Shown: one piece after another, positions 19,953 to 28,369 of the stretch | Layout of the letters: the number at the start of each line of letters is the position of its first letter | How positions within the stretch are numbered: the stretch's first letter is position 1 | Source of the DNA: Agathobaculum butyriciproducens | Lineage (GTDB): Bacteria; Bacillota; Clostridia; Oscillospirales; Butyricicoccaceae | Length of the DNA: 64,000 nt | NCBI GenBank assembly: GCA_003096535.1 | Contig: QEKJ01000002.1 | Location: 172,387-236,386, forward strand | Reading direction: 5' to 3' | Notes under the pieces: generated by a model | The model's database searches: none | The model's input: only the letters and a program-made list of their open reading frames with translations | Told to the model about the DNA's origin: nothing | Position numbers and translations under genes: made by a program

Positions 19953-21365
19953 ATGGCAACTACAAGAATCATGCCGCTTCATGTTGGCAAGGGTCGCACA
20001 GAAAGTCGGGCAATCAGTGACATCATCGACTATGTAGCAAATCCACAGAAAACAGATAACGGCAAGCTCATTACCGGCTATGCGTGTGACAGCCGGACTG
20101 CGGATGCGGAGTTCCTTCTGGCAAAGCGGCAGTACATTGCCGCTACCGGACGGGTGCGCGGCGCAGATGATGTGATCGCCTATCATGTGCGCCAGTCCTT
20201 CCGCCCTGGTGAGATTACCCCGGAAGAAGCAAACCGGCTGGGCGTAGAATTTGCAAAGCGTTTTACTAAAGGCAATCATGCCTTTGTGGTCTGCACTCAC
20301 ATAGACAAGTCGCACATTCATAATCACATTATCTGGTCATCGGTCAGCTTAGAATATGACCGGAAATTCCGAAACTTTTGGGGCAGTACCAAGGCGGTTC
20401 GCAGGTTAAGTGATACCATCTGCATTGAAAACGGACTGTCCATTGTAGAGAATCCGAACCCTCATGGAAAGAGCTATAACAAATGGATGGGAGATCAGGC
20501 AAAGCCCTCTCACCGAGAGCTGCTTCGTGTGGCGATTGACAACGCATTATCACAAAGTCCTGCTAATTTTGAGGAGCTGCTGAAGCTGCTGCAAGAGTCC
20601 GGCTGTGAGGTATCAAAGCGCGGAAAATCGTATCGACTGAAGCTCTCTGGTTGGGAGAAAGCCGCCCGCATGGACAGTCTGGGCGAAGGATATGGATTGG
20701 AAGATTTGCGGGCAGTTCTCTCCGGGAAGAAAGCACATACCACGCGAAAGAAAACAGTCACACAGGCAGAGCCGCCAAAGATCAATCTGCTGGTGGACAT
20801 TCAGGCAAAATTGCAGGCTGGAAAAGGCGCTGGCTATGCTCGATGGGCTAAGGTGTTCAACCTCAAGCAGATGGCGCAGACCATGAATTACCTGTCAGAG
20901 CACAACCTGCTGGAGTATGCGGTTTTGGAAGAAAAGGCTGCGGCTGCCACGGCACATCACAATGAACTTTCGGCGCAGATCAAAGCGGCTGAAAAGCGCA
21001 TGGCAGAGATCGCTGTTCTGCGTACTCACATCGTAAATTATGCCAAGACCCGTGAGGTCTATGTGGCATACCGCAAGGCGGGTTACTCTAAGAAATTCAG
21101 GGAAGAACATGAGAAAGAAATTCTGCTCCATCAGGCTGCTAAGAATGCCTTTGATGAGATGGGCGTCAAGAAGCTGCCCAAGGTCAAAGAGTTGCAGACA
21201 GAGTATGCGAAATTGCTGGAAGAAAAGAAAAAGACCTATGCCGAGTACCGGCGTTCCCGTGAAGAAATGCGAGAGCTTTTAACGGCAAAGGCCAATGTAG
21301 ATCGGGTCCTGAAAATGGAGGTAGAACAGGATGTTGAAAAAGAAAAAGACCACGGCCAGCGGTAA
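19953..21365 (+). CDS. MobA/VirD2-type relaxase
   Basis: A 470-residue relaxase. I chose ATG 19953 (after GAGAGGAGGG) over an upstream in-frame ATG at 19857 because the residues from MATTRIMPLHVGKG on fit relaxases. The three-His metal site is HIDKSHIHNH (from His116), and the N-terminal nuclease domain is followed by an accessory region and a long helical, Lys/Glu-rich C-terminus (about residues 300-470). It should nick at oriT, bind the 5' end covalently through a Tyr and pilot the strand to the recipient. MobC at 17256 is its likely partner. Confidence 0.9.
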   Translation: MATTRIMPLHVGKGRTESRAISDIIDYVANPQKTDNGKLITGYACDSRTADAEFLLAKRQYIAATGRVRGADDVIAYHVRQSFRPGEITPEEANRLGVEFAKRFTKGNHAFVVCTHIDKSHIHNHIIWSSVSLEYDRKFRNFWGSTKAVRRLSDTICIENGLSIVENPNPHGKSYNKWMGDQAKPSHRELLRVAIDNALSQSPANFEELLKLLQESGCEVSKRGKSYRLKLSGWEKAARMDSLGEGYGLEDLRAVLSGKKAHTTRKKTVTQAEPPKINLLVDIQAKLQAGKGAGYARWAKVFNLKQMAQTMNYLSEHNLLEYAVLEEKAAAATAHHNELSAQIKAAEKRMAEIAVLRTHIVNYAKTREVYVAYRKAGYSKKFREEHEKEILLHQAAKNAFDEMGVKKLPKVKELQTEYAKLLEEKKKTYAEYRRSREEMRELLTAKANVDRVLKMEVEQDVEKEKDHGQR

Positions 21366-21516
21366 GCTGGTCCTGGTCAAAAGCGTTCGCAGAACGCGTA
21401 GCCACAGAATGAAATTCTGTGTTCAAGGGGGGGGGGGTGGGGGCGCTGCCCTCAACAAGCAAGCAGAGAGGAAAATCACAAAGGGATTTTCTTCCCTGCG
21501 GGCCTGTGTGTATTAA
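21331..21516 (+). CDS. Small basic ORF overlapping the relaxase end and crossing a poly-G tract
   Basis: A 61-codon frame begins with ATG 21331 inside the relaxase 3' end. Its N-terminus is very basic (MLKKKKTT, RRTRSHR), then it runs through an 11-G homopolymer encoding a Gly run. It may be translated by coupling to the relaxase, but the tract and two hairpins suggest the region may instead be selected as structured DNA or RNA. Real coding status is uncertain. Confidence 0.35.
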   Translation: MLKKKKTTASGKLVLVKSVRRTRSHRMKFCVQGGGGGGAALNKQAERKITKGFSSLRACVY

Positions 21517-21523
21517 CACAGGC
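21383..21523 (+). other. Cluster of hairpins and a G11 tract downstream of the relaxase
   Basis: Perfect short dyads sit in a row: GCGTTC-GCA-GAACGC (21383-21397), CACAGAAT-GAA-ATTCTGTG (21403-21421), then G11-T-G5 (21427-21443), and GCCTGTGT/ACACAGGC (21502-21523). Position after the relaxase gene suggests a processing, terminator or transfer-related role; I cannot show that it is oriT. Confidence 0.5.
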
Positions 21524-21557
21524 ATTGCTTGCCTCTTTTCTCCGAAAATGAAAAGAA

Positions 21558-21590
21558 CCAGTGAGAGAATCGTTAAATTTCACTCACTGG
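21558..21590 (-). terminator. Terminator of the Xre regulator gene
   Basis: CCAGTGAG (21558-21565) pairs with CTCACTGG (21583-21590), just past the stop of the minus-strand gene, and is followed on that strand by a T-rich run. Confidence 0.6.
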
Positions 21591-21591
21591 C

Positions 21592-21948
21592 TCAATTCGT
21601 TTCAAATTTCTCGGATAACTCTGTCAGTTCCTTCACTGTTTCTTGGGTGTGATGCAGCAGGGTGTCACGCATTTCTGGCGGACAGCTGGAATAAAGCATT
21701 TTCATCTGATTGACACCCTCATCCTCCAGAGAAATATCTGGATTTATAAGCGTATCTAAAGAGATGTGCAGGACCTTTGCCAATGCTCTCAAAATCAAAT
21801 AGGACGGGTTCATTTTCCCTTTTTCGATATTGGCAATTTGTTTTACAGAAACATGGCTTAGATCGGAAAGTTCCTGTTGTGTCAGTTCTTTATTCTTTCG
21901 GGCTTCCCGCATTTTTTGCCCTAAAGCAGTTAAATCATCAATCGGCAT
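21592..21948 (-). CDS. Xre-family helix-turn-helix regulator
   Basis: A 118-residue protein with an N-terminal HTH of the Cro/CI (Xre) type (residues 8-65: ELTQQELSDLSHVSVKQIANIEKG) and a short helical tail. The start has GAGGTG 7 bases upstream. Regulators like this commonly repress conjugation or excision genes in ICEs. The terminator at 21558-21590 lies at its 3' end. Confidence 0.85.
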   Translation of the reverse strand: MPIDDLTALGQKMREARKNKELTQQELSDLSHVSVKQIANIEKGKMNPSYLILRALAKVLHISLDTLINPDISLEDEGVNQMKMLYSSCPPEMRDTLLHHTQETVKELTELSEKFETN

Positions 21949-22092
21949 AATCGTTCACCTCAAATATATTTTATCGTTCCGATTTGCACAAAGGAATAAC
22001 CTTATTGTGCTTGAGAACAGGACTGATTATGCTGATTTCTTTTTGATAACATGGTTGCTCCATGATTATGGCGTTTCCAGCTACTAATTGAA

Positions 22093-22254
22093 CTATGAGG
22101 ATGAATTGCAGATTTCAGCTTTTAGTTCGTTGCCAAACGAGAATGATATTGAATGCGGTAGGGAGGCTAGCAGTTTTATCCGCTCATCTATAAGCCGTTT
22201 TTTATTCTCTGTGACATAAAAATTCATCTGGATATTCCGTTTCCGGTTCGCCAT
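22093..22254 (-). pseudogene. Truncated MobC-like gene remnant
   Basis: The first ~25 residues (MANRKRNIQMNFYVTENKKR) look like the N-terminus of small Tn1549-type mobilisation proteins, but after LIDERIK the sequence no longer fits and the frame ends soon (53 codons). This suggests a decayed second mobC-like copy at the left edge of the cargo. It could be a genuine short ORF. Confidence 0.45.
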
Positions 22255-22599
22255 GCGCTGCCTCCATTCTTCATAAGAGTTTGAGATTATCTCAACAAAC
22301 ATTTTTCATTTTCGGTCAAGAGATCTGAAAATACGAAAAATCGCAAGCGGGTACTCACTTGCTGTGCTTGCTATCGAAACCCTACCTTCTAGTTCTCCTT
22401 CTACTAATACTACAATTTGAAGCGGAGATTTTGGCTGTTTCCATTTCAAATTATGCAAGAACCGCCTCTGTTCAATGTTGAATAGTTCTATGTTCACGCA
22501 CACACGCAGGCAATCACTCCCCGTAAAGACAGCAAGAGCAAAGTAATTGTCTATTTGGAGCGAAAATGCCTTTTTGGAGAAGAAACATACCGACATATC

Positions 22600-22632
22600 T
22601 GCTATACTGAAATGCGGTTAGCTGGTGCTAAC
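22600..22632 (+). promoter_or_regulatory. Extended -10 promoter with overlapping operator dyad
   Basis: The 356-base gap 22303-22658 holds no convincing gene. It contains an extended -10 TGCTATACT (22600-22608) with no good -35 at the right distance. The inverted repeat GTTAGC-TGGT-GCTAAC (22617-22632) covers the expected start point and is a likely operator for the cargo operon, perhaps for the AraC or DtxR-like regulator encoded downstream. A strong AGGAGG precedes the first gene. Confidence 0.6.
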
Positions 22633-22658
22633 ACAAAAGCAAACAGGAGGACCAAATA

Positions 22659-23237
22659 ATGAATAAACTACAAGGAAAAGACCTTATCAATGTTGGAATC
22701 TTCACTGCGATCTATTTTGTGGTGATGATGGCGATTGCCATGCTGGGATTTATCCCTATTTTTCTTCCGCTTCTGATCGTGCTGGTTCCGCTGATTGGCG
22801 GAATCGTAATGATGCTGTATTATTCTAAAGTCCAGAAGTTTGGAATGGTATCGCTGACAGGACTGATCTGCGGTATTTTAATGTTGCTGACCGGCATGGG
22901 GTATTGGAGCATTATTACCGGTGCCGTGTTCGGTGTCCTGGCTGATCTTGTTTTGAAATCCGGCGATTATAAGAGTGCAAAAAAAGGAATCATATCGCAT
23001 GGTGTTTTTTCTATGTGGATCATCGGAAACTACATCCCCATTGTTGCAACACGGGACAGCTACTATCAGCAGCTAATCAGCGGTTATGGACAAGAGTATG
23101 CAGATTCCATTATGAGCTATATCTCGGCATATACGCTCCCCCTTCTTTTGATTGCCGGGTTCGTTTGCGGCGTGATCGGCGGTGTGATCGGCCAGAAAAT
23201 TTTCAAAAAGCACTTTAAGCGTGCGGGTATTGCATAA
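22659..23237 (+). CDS. ECF transporter substrate-binding (S) component, MptD-like family
   Basis: A 192-residue membrane protein with about five to six hydrophobic helices and the N-terminal NKLQGKDLINVGIFTAIYF typical of MptD-family (TIGR02185) S components. It binds the substrate of an energy-coupling-factor importer; the substrate is not readable from sequence. The start has AGGAGG at 22645-22650. Its stop overlaps the EcfT start (TAATG), so the two are coupled. Confidence 0.85.
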   Translation: MNKLQGKDLINVGIFTAIYFVVMMAIAMLGFIPIFLPLLIVLVPLIGGIVMMLYYSKVQKFGMVSLTGLICGILMLLTGMGYWSIITGAVFGVLADLVLKSGDYKSAKKGIISHGVFSMWIIGNYIPIVATRDSYYQQLISGYGQEYADSIMSYISAYTLPLLLIAGFVCGVIGGVIGQKIFKKHFKRAGIA

Positions 23238-23974
23238 TGCGCCGTGAATTGTTAGCAAGCAAAAAAAAGGAAACCGGCCTGTCGTTAGACCCTCGGACAA
23301 AGTTGGCATTGCTTATCACGATTGCCCTCTTTGTCTTGAGCGGCGGAGGTGGGGCTGCTTCTAAACAGTTTGCTCCTATTTTGGCTGCTGTTCCATTGAT
23401 CCTGCTGCTCACGGAAAAATCGTGGAAGGGATCGGTTATCTATTTTGTTTTATATGGCGGCAGCTATATATTGCAACTATGGGCGCTCCCCCACCTGTCC
23501 GGCCTTCCTAACTTTCTTGTTGTTGCAATCTGCGGTTTCTTTATGCGGTTTGTGCCGGGGATTATGATGGGATACATCACGGTCAGGACAACGACGGTCA
23601 GCGAGTTTGTTGCCTCTATGAAGAAGCTGCATTTACCGGAGCAGATCATCATTCCTATGTCCGTGATATTCCGATTTTTCCCTACGGTTGTAGAAGAATA
23701 TAATGCCATAGGGGACGCTATGAAAATGAGAGGAATCCGTTTTGGCGGGGGCAAAGCCAGTGCAATGCTGGAATACAGGCTTGTCCCTGTTATCATGTGT
23801 TCCGTCAAGATCGGGGAAGAATTAAATGCGGCAGCCCTGACAAGAGGATTGGGCGGTCCGGTCAAGAGGACAAACATCTGCGAAATCGGCTTTCATGTGC
23901 AGGATGTTTTTTTCCTGCTGCTATGTGTGGTGGCTTTTGCAATTCCTATTGTCACGATGATTACAGGGAGGTAG
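23237..23974 (+). CDS. ECF transporter transmembrane (EcfT-like) component
   Basis: A 245-residue membrane protein beginning with a basic end and DPRTKLALLITIALF. Near the C-terminal third it has a charged cytoplasmic coupling segment (ALTRGLGGP) of the EcfT type that contacts the ATPases. It lies between the S component and the double ATPase and overlaps the S gene by 1 base. Confidence 0.85.
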   Translation: MRRELLASKKKETGLSLDPRTKLALLITIALFVLSGGGGAASKQFAPILAAVPLILLLTEKSWKGSVIYFVLYGGSYILQLWALPHLSGLPNFLVVAICGFFMRFVPGIMMGYITVRTTTVSEFVASMKKLHLPEQIIIPMSVIFRFFPTVVEEYNAIGDAMKMRGIRFGGGKASAMLEYRLVPVIMCSVKIGEELNAAALTRGLGGPVKRTNICEIGFHVQDVFFLLLCVVAFAIPIVTMITGR

Positions 23975-23978
23975 GCCT

Positions 23979-25514
23979 ATGATCGAATGTAAAAAAGTTT
24001 CTTTTTCCTACCCTCCAAATGAAACTGACATTGGAGACAGGAAAGGACACGGAACATTAAGAAATATTGACCTGTCTATTAACGACGGGGATTTTGTACT
24101 GCTCTGCGGAACATCGGGCTGCGGTAAAACCACACTGACACGGCTGTTTAACGGACTGATTCCTCATTATTACGATGGAAAGCTGGAAGGCACTGTCATG
24201 CTTGATGGAGAAGATATGAGCGGGCTTTCCCTGTTTGATATATCAAAAAAAGTGGGTTCTGTTTTTCAGAATCCACGTTCTCAATTTTTTAATGTGGATA
24301 CGACCAGCGAAATTGCCTTTGGATGTGAAAACCATGGATTGGAAGAAGCAGAAATCCGAAAGCGGGTAAAGCTGGTCTCAGAGCAGTTGAACCTTACAAA
24401 TCTGCTGGACAGAAGTATTTTCTCCCTTTCCGGTGGGGAAAAGCAAAAAATCGCCTGTGGATCTGCCGCCGCTGTGGAACCGGATGTATTTGTTTTGGAC
24501 GAGCCATCTTCCAACCTTGACGCCTATTCCATCGCTGATTTTCGGAAACTGTTAAAAATATTGAAGTCACAGGGCAAAACAATTATTATTGCGGAGCACC
24601 GGCTCTACTATCTTTATGATCTGGCAGACAGGATCATATATTTAAGCGACGGGGAAATACAAGGGGATTATACTTTGCCGGAATTTCAGTTGATTCCGGC
24701 GGCGGAAAAAGCTAAAATGGGATTACGGCCTCTTGGCCTGGGTGAGTTTGCAGACATTGAGCCTGCCAGTCTACATTCAGGGCAGGGGATATGGAAACTG
24801 AACCACTTCCATTTCGCATACAAGAAACAGCCGGAAACGCTTTCTCTGGAAAATATAGAGCTTCCTGCCGGAAATGTAACGGCGGTCATCGGGCACAATG
24901 GAGCCGGCAAAACGACACTATCCCGTTGCTTATGCGGATTGGAAAAAAGATGTAAAGGTATCCTCGAAAAAGATGGTACTTCCTATTCAAGCAAACAGCG
25001 GCTGAAGCTATGCTATATGGTCATGCAGGATGTAAATCATCAGCTTTTTACGGAGAGCGTTTTAGAGGAAGTCCTGTTAAGTATGCCGGGGAAAGATTCC
25101 GATGAATCGCCTGAAAATGTGGCAAAGGCAGAGGCTATCTTGACAGAAATGGATTTGCTCCCGTACAAAGCCTGCCATCCGATGGGGCTTTCGGGAGGAC
25201 AAAAACAACGTGTGGCGATTGCTTCTGCGATTGCCTCTGAACGTCCGGTTATACTATTTGACGAACCTACCAGCGGCCTTGATCTCTTTCACATGAGGCA
25301 GGTGGCCGATTCGGTCAAAGGACTTGCCGATTCAGGAAAAACCATTGTGATTGTGACCCATGATCCTGAATTTATACTCAGGTGCTGCAATTATGTGATC
25401 CATCTGGAAAACGGCAGATTGGAAGAAAACTATTTCCTCCAGGATACGGAAGGACGAGAACGGTTATTTAATTTCTTTATGATGGAAGGAGGCGGCGGAA
25501 ATCAAACTGTTTGA
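23979..25514 (+). CDS. ECF double ATP-binding subunit
   Basis: A 511-residue protein with two ABC ATPase domains in one chain. The first has CGTSGCGKTT (Walker A) and LSGGEKQK, the second GHNGAGKTT and LSGGQKQR, each with a DE-type Walker B. A single chain replaces the EcfA1/A2 pair, so this is a complete three-gene ECF importer. GGAGGT precedes ATG 23979. The 3' end overlaps the probable N-terminus of the AraC gene. Confidence 0.9.
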   Translation: MIECKKVSFSYPPNETDIGDRKGHGTLRNIDLSINDGDFVLLCGTSGCGKTTLTRLFNGLIPHYYDGKLEGTVMLDGEDMSGLSLFDISKKVGSVFQNPRSQFFNVDTTSEIAFGCENHGLEEAEIRKRVKLVSEQLNLTNLLDRSIFSLSGGEKQKIACGSAAAVEPDVFVLDEPSSNLDAYSIADFRKLLKILKSQGKTIIIAEHRLYYLYDLADRIIYLSDGEIQGDYTLPEFQLIPAAEKAKMGLRPLGLGEFADIEPASLHSGQGIWKLNHFHFAYKKQPETLSLENIELPAGNVTAVIGHNGAGKTTLSRCLCGLEKRCKGILEKDGTSYSSKQRLKLCYMVMQDVNHQLFTESVLEEVLLSMPGKDSDESPENVAKAEAILTEMDLLPYKACHPMGLSGGQKQRVAIASAIASERPVILFDEPTSGLDLFHMRQVADSVKGLADSGKTIVIVTHDPEFILRCCNYVIHLENGRLEENYFLQDTEGRERLFNFFMMEGGGGNQTV

Positions 25515-25608
25515 TGGTAAAATAAACTGCGGCTCAAATGTTAAAAATGTCATTGAAACTGAGGATTGCGTTGTCCTGCAGCTTTTTGACGAGAGCGGCG
25601 AGGGAACC

Positions 25609-26466
25609 ATGACAGCCCACAAAATTTTTGATGGCGCTTTTGTGATGTATAGCGATATGCACCTGAAAGAATGTACCTCCTACTTTCAGAGTAGTACGGA
25701 CAGTTCGCTTCTCTATATAGACCATTGCAGGGAGGGACGGATCGAAAGCGAGATTGGCAATCATGCGTATAGCTATTTGCAAGAGCATGAGATGCGTGTG
25801 GATGACCGGCGTTCCCATTCGGGACGGTTCTGCTTTCCACTCTGCCACTATCATGGGGTGACCCTGGGATTTGATTTGGACATTGCTGTGCCGGCGCTGA
25901 AAGACTTTTTTGGCGGATTTTCTGTTGATTTGTACGAGCTTCAAAAAAAATATTGCAATGACAAGAAACCGTTTGTGATTCATAATGAGCCAGGAATTGA
26001 ACATATTTTTTCAGAGCTTTACTTTGTCCCGCAGCAGATCAAAGGTGACTACTATAAAGTAAAAGCCCTGGAGCTGCTTTTATATCTGGACGCTTTGCAG
26101 TTTTCTGATTCCAAAGAAGATCGCCCTTATTTCTATAAAGGGCAGGTAGAAAAAATCAAAGCGATCCATGATCTTATTACGGCAAATTTGCAGGAGCATT
26201 ACACGATGGATGAATTAGCTGAACGATTCCAGATTTCATTGACGGGGATGAAAACCTGCTTTAAGGAAATATACGGAGATTCCATGTATTCCTATATTCG
26301 CCGTTATCGGATGAACGTTGCTGCCACAATGCTCCGACAGGATTCCAAAAAAGGGATTGCGGAAATTGCAGGAGTTGTGGGATATGAAAGCCCCAGTAAA
26401 TTTGCAACAGCTTTCCGGCAGGTGATAGGGCAGACGCCGATGGAATATCGAAAATCTTTTTTCTAA
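25609..26466 (+). CDS. AraC-family transcriptional regulator
   Basis: The product is 285 residues from ATG 25609. The C-terminal ~100 residues are a double HTH of the AraC/XylS type (YTMDELAERFQISLTGMK..., GYESPSKFATAFRQV). The open frame continues left of ATG 25609 for 36 sensible codons to the region after TGA 25480, with no ATG, GTG or TTG, while AAGGAGG (25486-25492) lies 8 bases before ATC 25501. The true start is therefore probably an unusual codon (ATC 25501 or CTG 25507). It is likely the regulator of this cargo island and may read its substrate, as YbtA does for the yersiniabactin locus. Confidence 0.85.
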   Translation: MTAHKIFDGAFVMYSDMHLKECTSYFQSSTDSSLLYIDHCREGRIESEIGNHAYSYLQEHEMRVDDRRSHSGRFCFPLCHYHGVTLGFDLDIAVPALKDFFGGFSVDLYELQKKYCNDKKPFVIHNEPGIEHIFSELYFVPQQIKGDYYKVKALELLLYLDALQFSDSKEDRPYFYKGQVEKIKAIHDLITANLQEHYTMDELAERFQISLTGMKTCFKEIYGDSMYSYIRRYRMNVAATMLRQDSKKGIAEIAGVVGYESPSKFATAFRQVIGQTPMEYRKSFF

Positions 26467-26587
26467 ACGGTGCATAAATGCCGTTTTGGAGAGGAAAGAA
26501 GAATTGAATACTGCTACAATGAGGATGGTTAGCAAAGACTACCCATCCTTTTTTCTTTGCTGACTAAAAAGAAGGAAGGTGATTGTA

Positions 26588-28369
26588 ATGAAGCAGCAAA
26601 AAGATAATTGGGTGAAAATTCTGTTTTCCTTCGCCGCACCATGCAAGGGGAAAATGGCTCTTTCGGTATTCTGCGCCATTCTGAGCGTTGCAGGAGGGTT
26701 TATTCCTTTTTGGGCTGTATATGAAATCCTGCTGGCATTTATCAATCAGAATGTGACCCTGAATGGCATTCTGATTTGGTGTCTGGTTGGAGCAGTGGGC
26801 TACCTGCTGCGGGTTGCCTGCCATGGAATCTCTACGATCATGGCGCATATTTCAGCCTATACCATTTTGGAAGGAATCCGGCTTAAAATTGCGGACCGGC
26901 TGATGAAAGCGCCTCTCGGCGAAGTGATGGGGCGGCGAATCGGCTATCTGAAAAATATCATCATGGATAAGGTGGAGGATTTAGAGCCGCCTTTGGCACA
27001 CATGATCCCGGAATTGACTTCTAACCTCCTACTCCCTGTTGCAATTTTTACCTGGATGATGGTCATTGACTGGCGCATGGGATTGGCGGTTCTGATTGCT
27101 CCGGTGCTGGCCATGATTCCTATGTTTTTCCTTATGAGGAATTATAACAGTCAGTACGCCGCTTATATGGAGGCAAATAACCATGTCAACAGTATTATTA
27201 TTGAGTATGTGGAAGGCATCGAGGTTGTAAAGGCTTTTAATCAAAGCACAAGCTCCTATGAAAAATTTGTTAATGCTGTCCAGTCGTTCAAAGAGTTTAC
27301 CCTGGCATGGTTTAAGAGCACATGGAAAACGATGAACCTGATGATGGCGATTATGCCCACAACGCTACTGGGGGTTCTTCCTGTCGGCCTTCTGCTGGTA
27401 CAGAATGGAAGTATTTCCCCCGCAGAGCTTGCAATGGGGATTATTCTTTCCCTCAGCATTGTTGGGCCGTTGATGAAAGCAACCACTTTCATTAACGAAG
27501 CAAAGTCTATGGAATATGCAGTAGAGGCGGCAAATGAACTTTTGAACCTGCCTGTGCTGCCGGATTCAGGGAAAACCGTATCCATACCCCGCAATGATAT
27601 TGTGTTGGAGCATGTAACCTTTTCCTATGACGGCTCCGAGCAAAATGAAGTACTGCATGATGTGAACTTGGAATTGCCAGAGGGAAGTTTTACGGCACTT
27701 GTAGGACCGTCTGGCGGCGGTAAATCAACGATTGCCCGTCTGATTGCAAGGTTTTGGGACGTGACAGGCGGCAACATTACCATTGGGGGGAAGAATATCA
27801 AAGAGTTGTCTATACGCCAGCTTTCCGAACTGGTCAGTTTTGTGACGCAGGATAACTTCCTGTTTAATTGCTCCCTGAAAGAAAATATCCGTCTTGGAAA
27901 TCCAAACGCCACAGATGAAGAAGTATATGCGGCGGCGAAAGCGGCCTGCTGTGATGAATTTATTGTGCGTTTGGACAAAGGATATGATACCCCTGCCGGT
28001 GATGCCGGAAAGAGGCTGTCCGGCGGCGAAAAACAGCGAATTGCGATTGCGAGGGCGATCCTCAAAAATGCCCCGATTGTTATTTTGGATGAAGCGACAG
28101 CATTTACTGACCCGCAGAACGAAGATAAAATTCAGAAATCTATCATGGCGTTATCAAAGGGTAAAACTCTTCTTGTGATCGCCCACCGCCTTTCCACCAT
28201 TCAGAACGCAGATCAGATTGTCGTGTTGAAAAAAGGCCGGATTGTGGATTGCGGAAAGCAGAAAGAATTGTTGAAGCGGTGTCCGCTTTATGCGGATATG
28301 TGGAAAGCCCACATCGGGGCGAAGAATTGGTCTGTGAGTGAAAAGAAGGAGGTGGCCGCTCATGTTTAA
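26588..28369 (+). CDS. ABC half-transporter, exporter fold (YbtP-like layout)
   Basis: A 593-residue protein with an N-terminal six-helix membrane domain (about residues 20-310) and a C-terminal ATPase domain with GPSGGGKST, LSGGEKQRIAIARA and LDEATAF. ATG 26588 follows AAGGAAGG. It pairs with the next gene, whose start lies inside its 3' end. Exporter-fold half-transporters next to AraC and metal regulators often import metal-siderophore complexes (YbtP/YbtQ, IrtA/IrtB), so import is as likely as export. Confidence 0.85.
   Translation: MKQQKDNWVKILFSFAAPCKGKMALSVFCAILSVAGGFIPFWAVYEILLAFINQNVTLNGILIWCLVGAVGYLLRVACHGISTIMAHISAYTILEGIRLKIADRLMKAPLGEVMGRRIGYLKNIIMDKVEDLEPPLAHMIPELTSNLLLPVAIFTWMMVIDWRMGLAVLIAPVLAMIPMFFLMRNYNSQYAAYMEANNHVNSIIIEYVEGIEVVKAFNQSTSSYEKFVNAVQSFKEFTLAWFKSTWKTMNLMMAIMPTTLLGVLPVGLLLVQNGSISPAELAMGIILSLSIVGPLMKATTFINEAKSMEYAVEAANELLNLPVLPDSGKTVSIPRNDIVLEHVTFSYDGSEQNEVLHDVNLELPEGSFTALVGPSGGGKSTIARLIARFWDVTGGNITIGGKNIKELSIRQLSELVSFVTQDNFLFNCSLKENIRLGNPNATDEEVYAAAKAACCDEFIVRLDKGYDTPAGDAGKRLSGGEKQRIAIARAILKNAPIVILDEATAFTDPQNEDKIQKSIMALSKGKTLLVIAHRLSTIQNADQIVVLKKGRIVDCGKQKELLKRCPLYADMWKAHIGAKNWSVSEKKEVAAHV

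Noticed and set aside
22306..22596. A 96-codon minus-strand ORF upstream of the ECF genes
   Set aside because: No ribosome-binding site, odd composition, and it lies over the promoter region; probably spurious.
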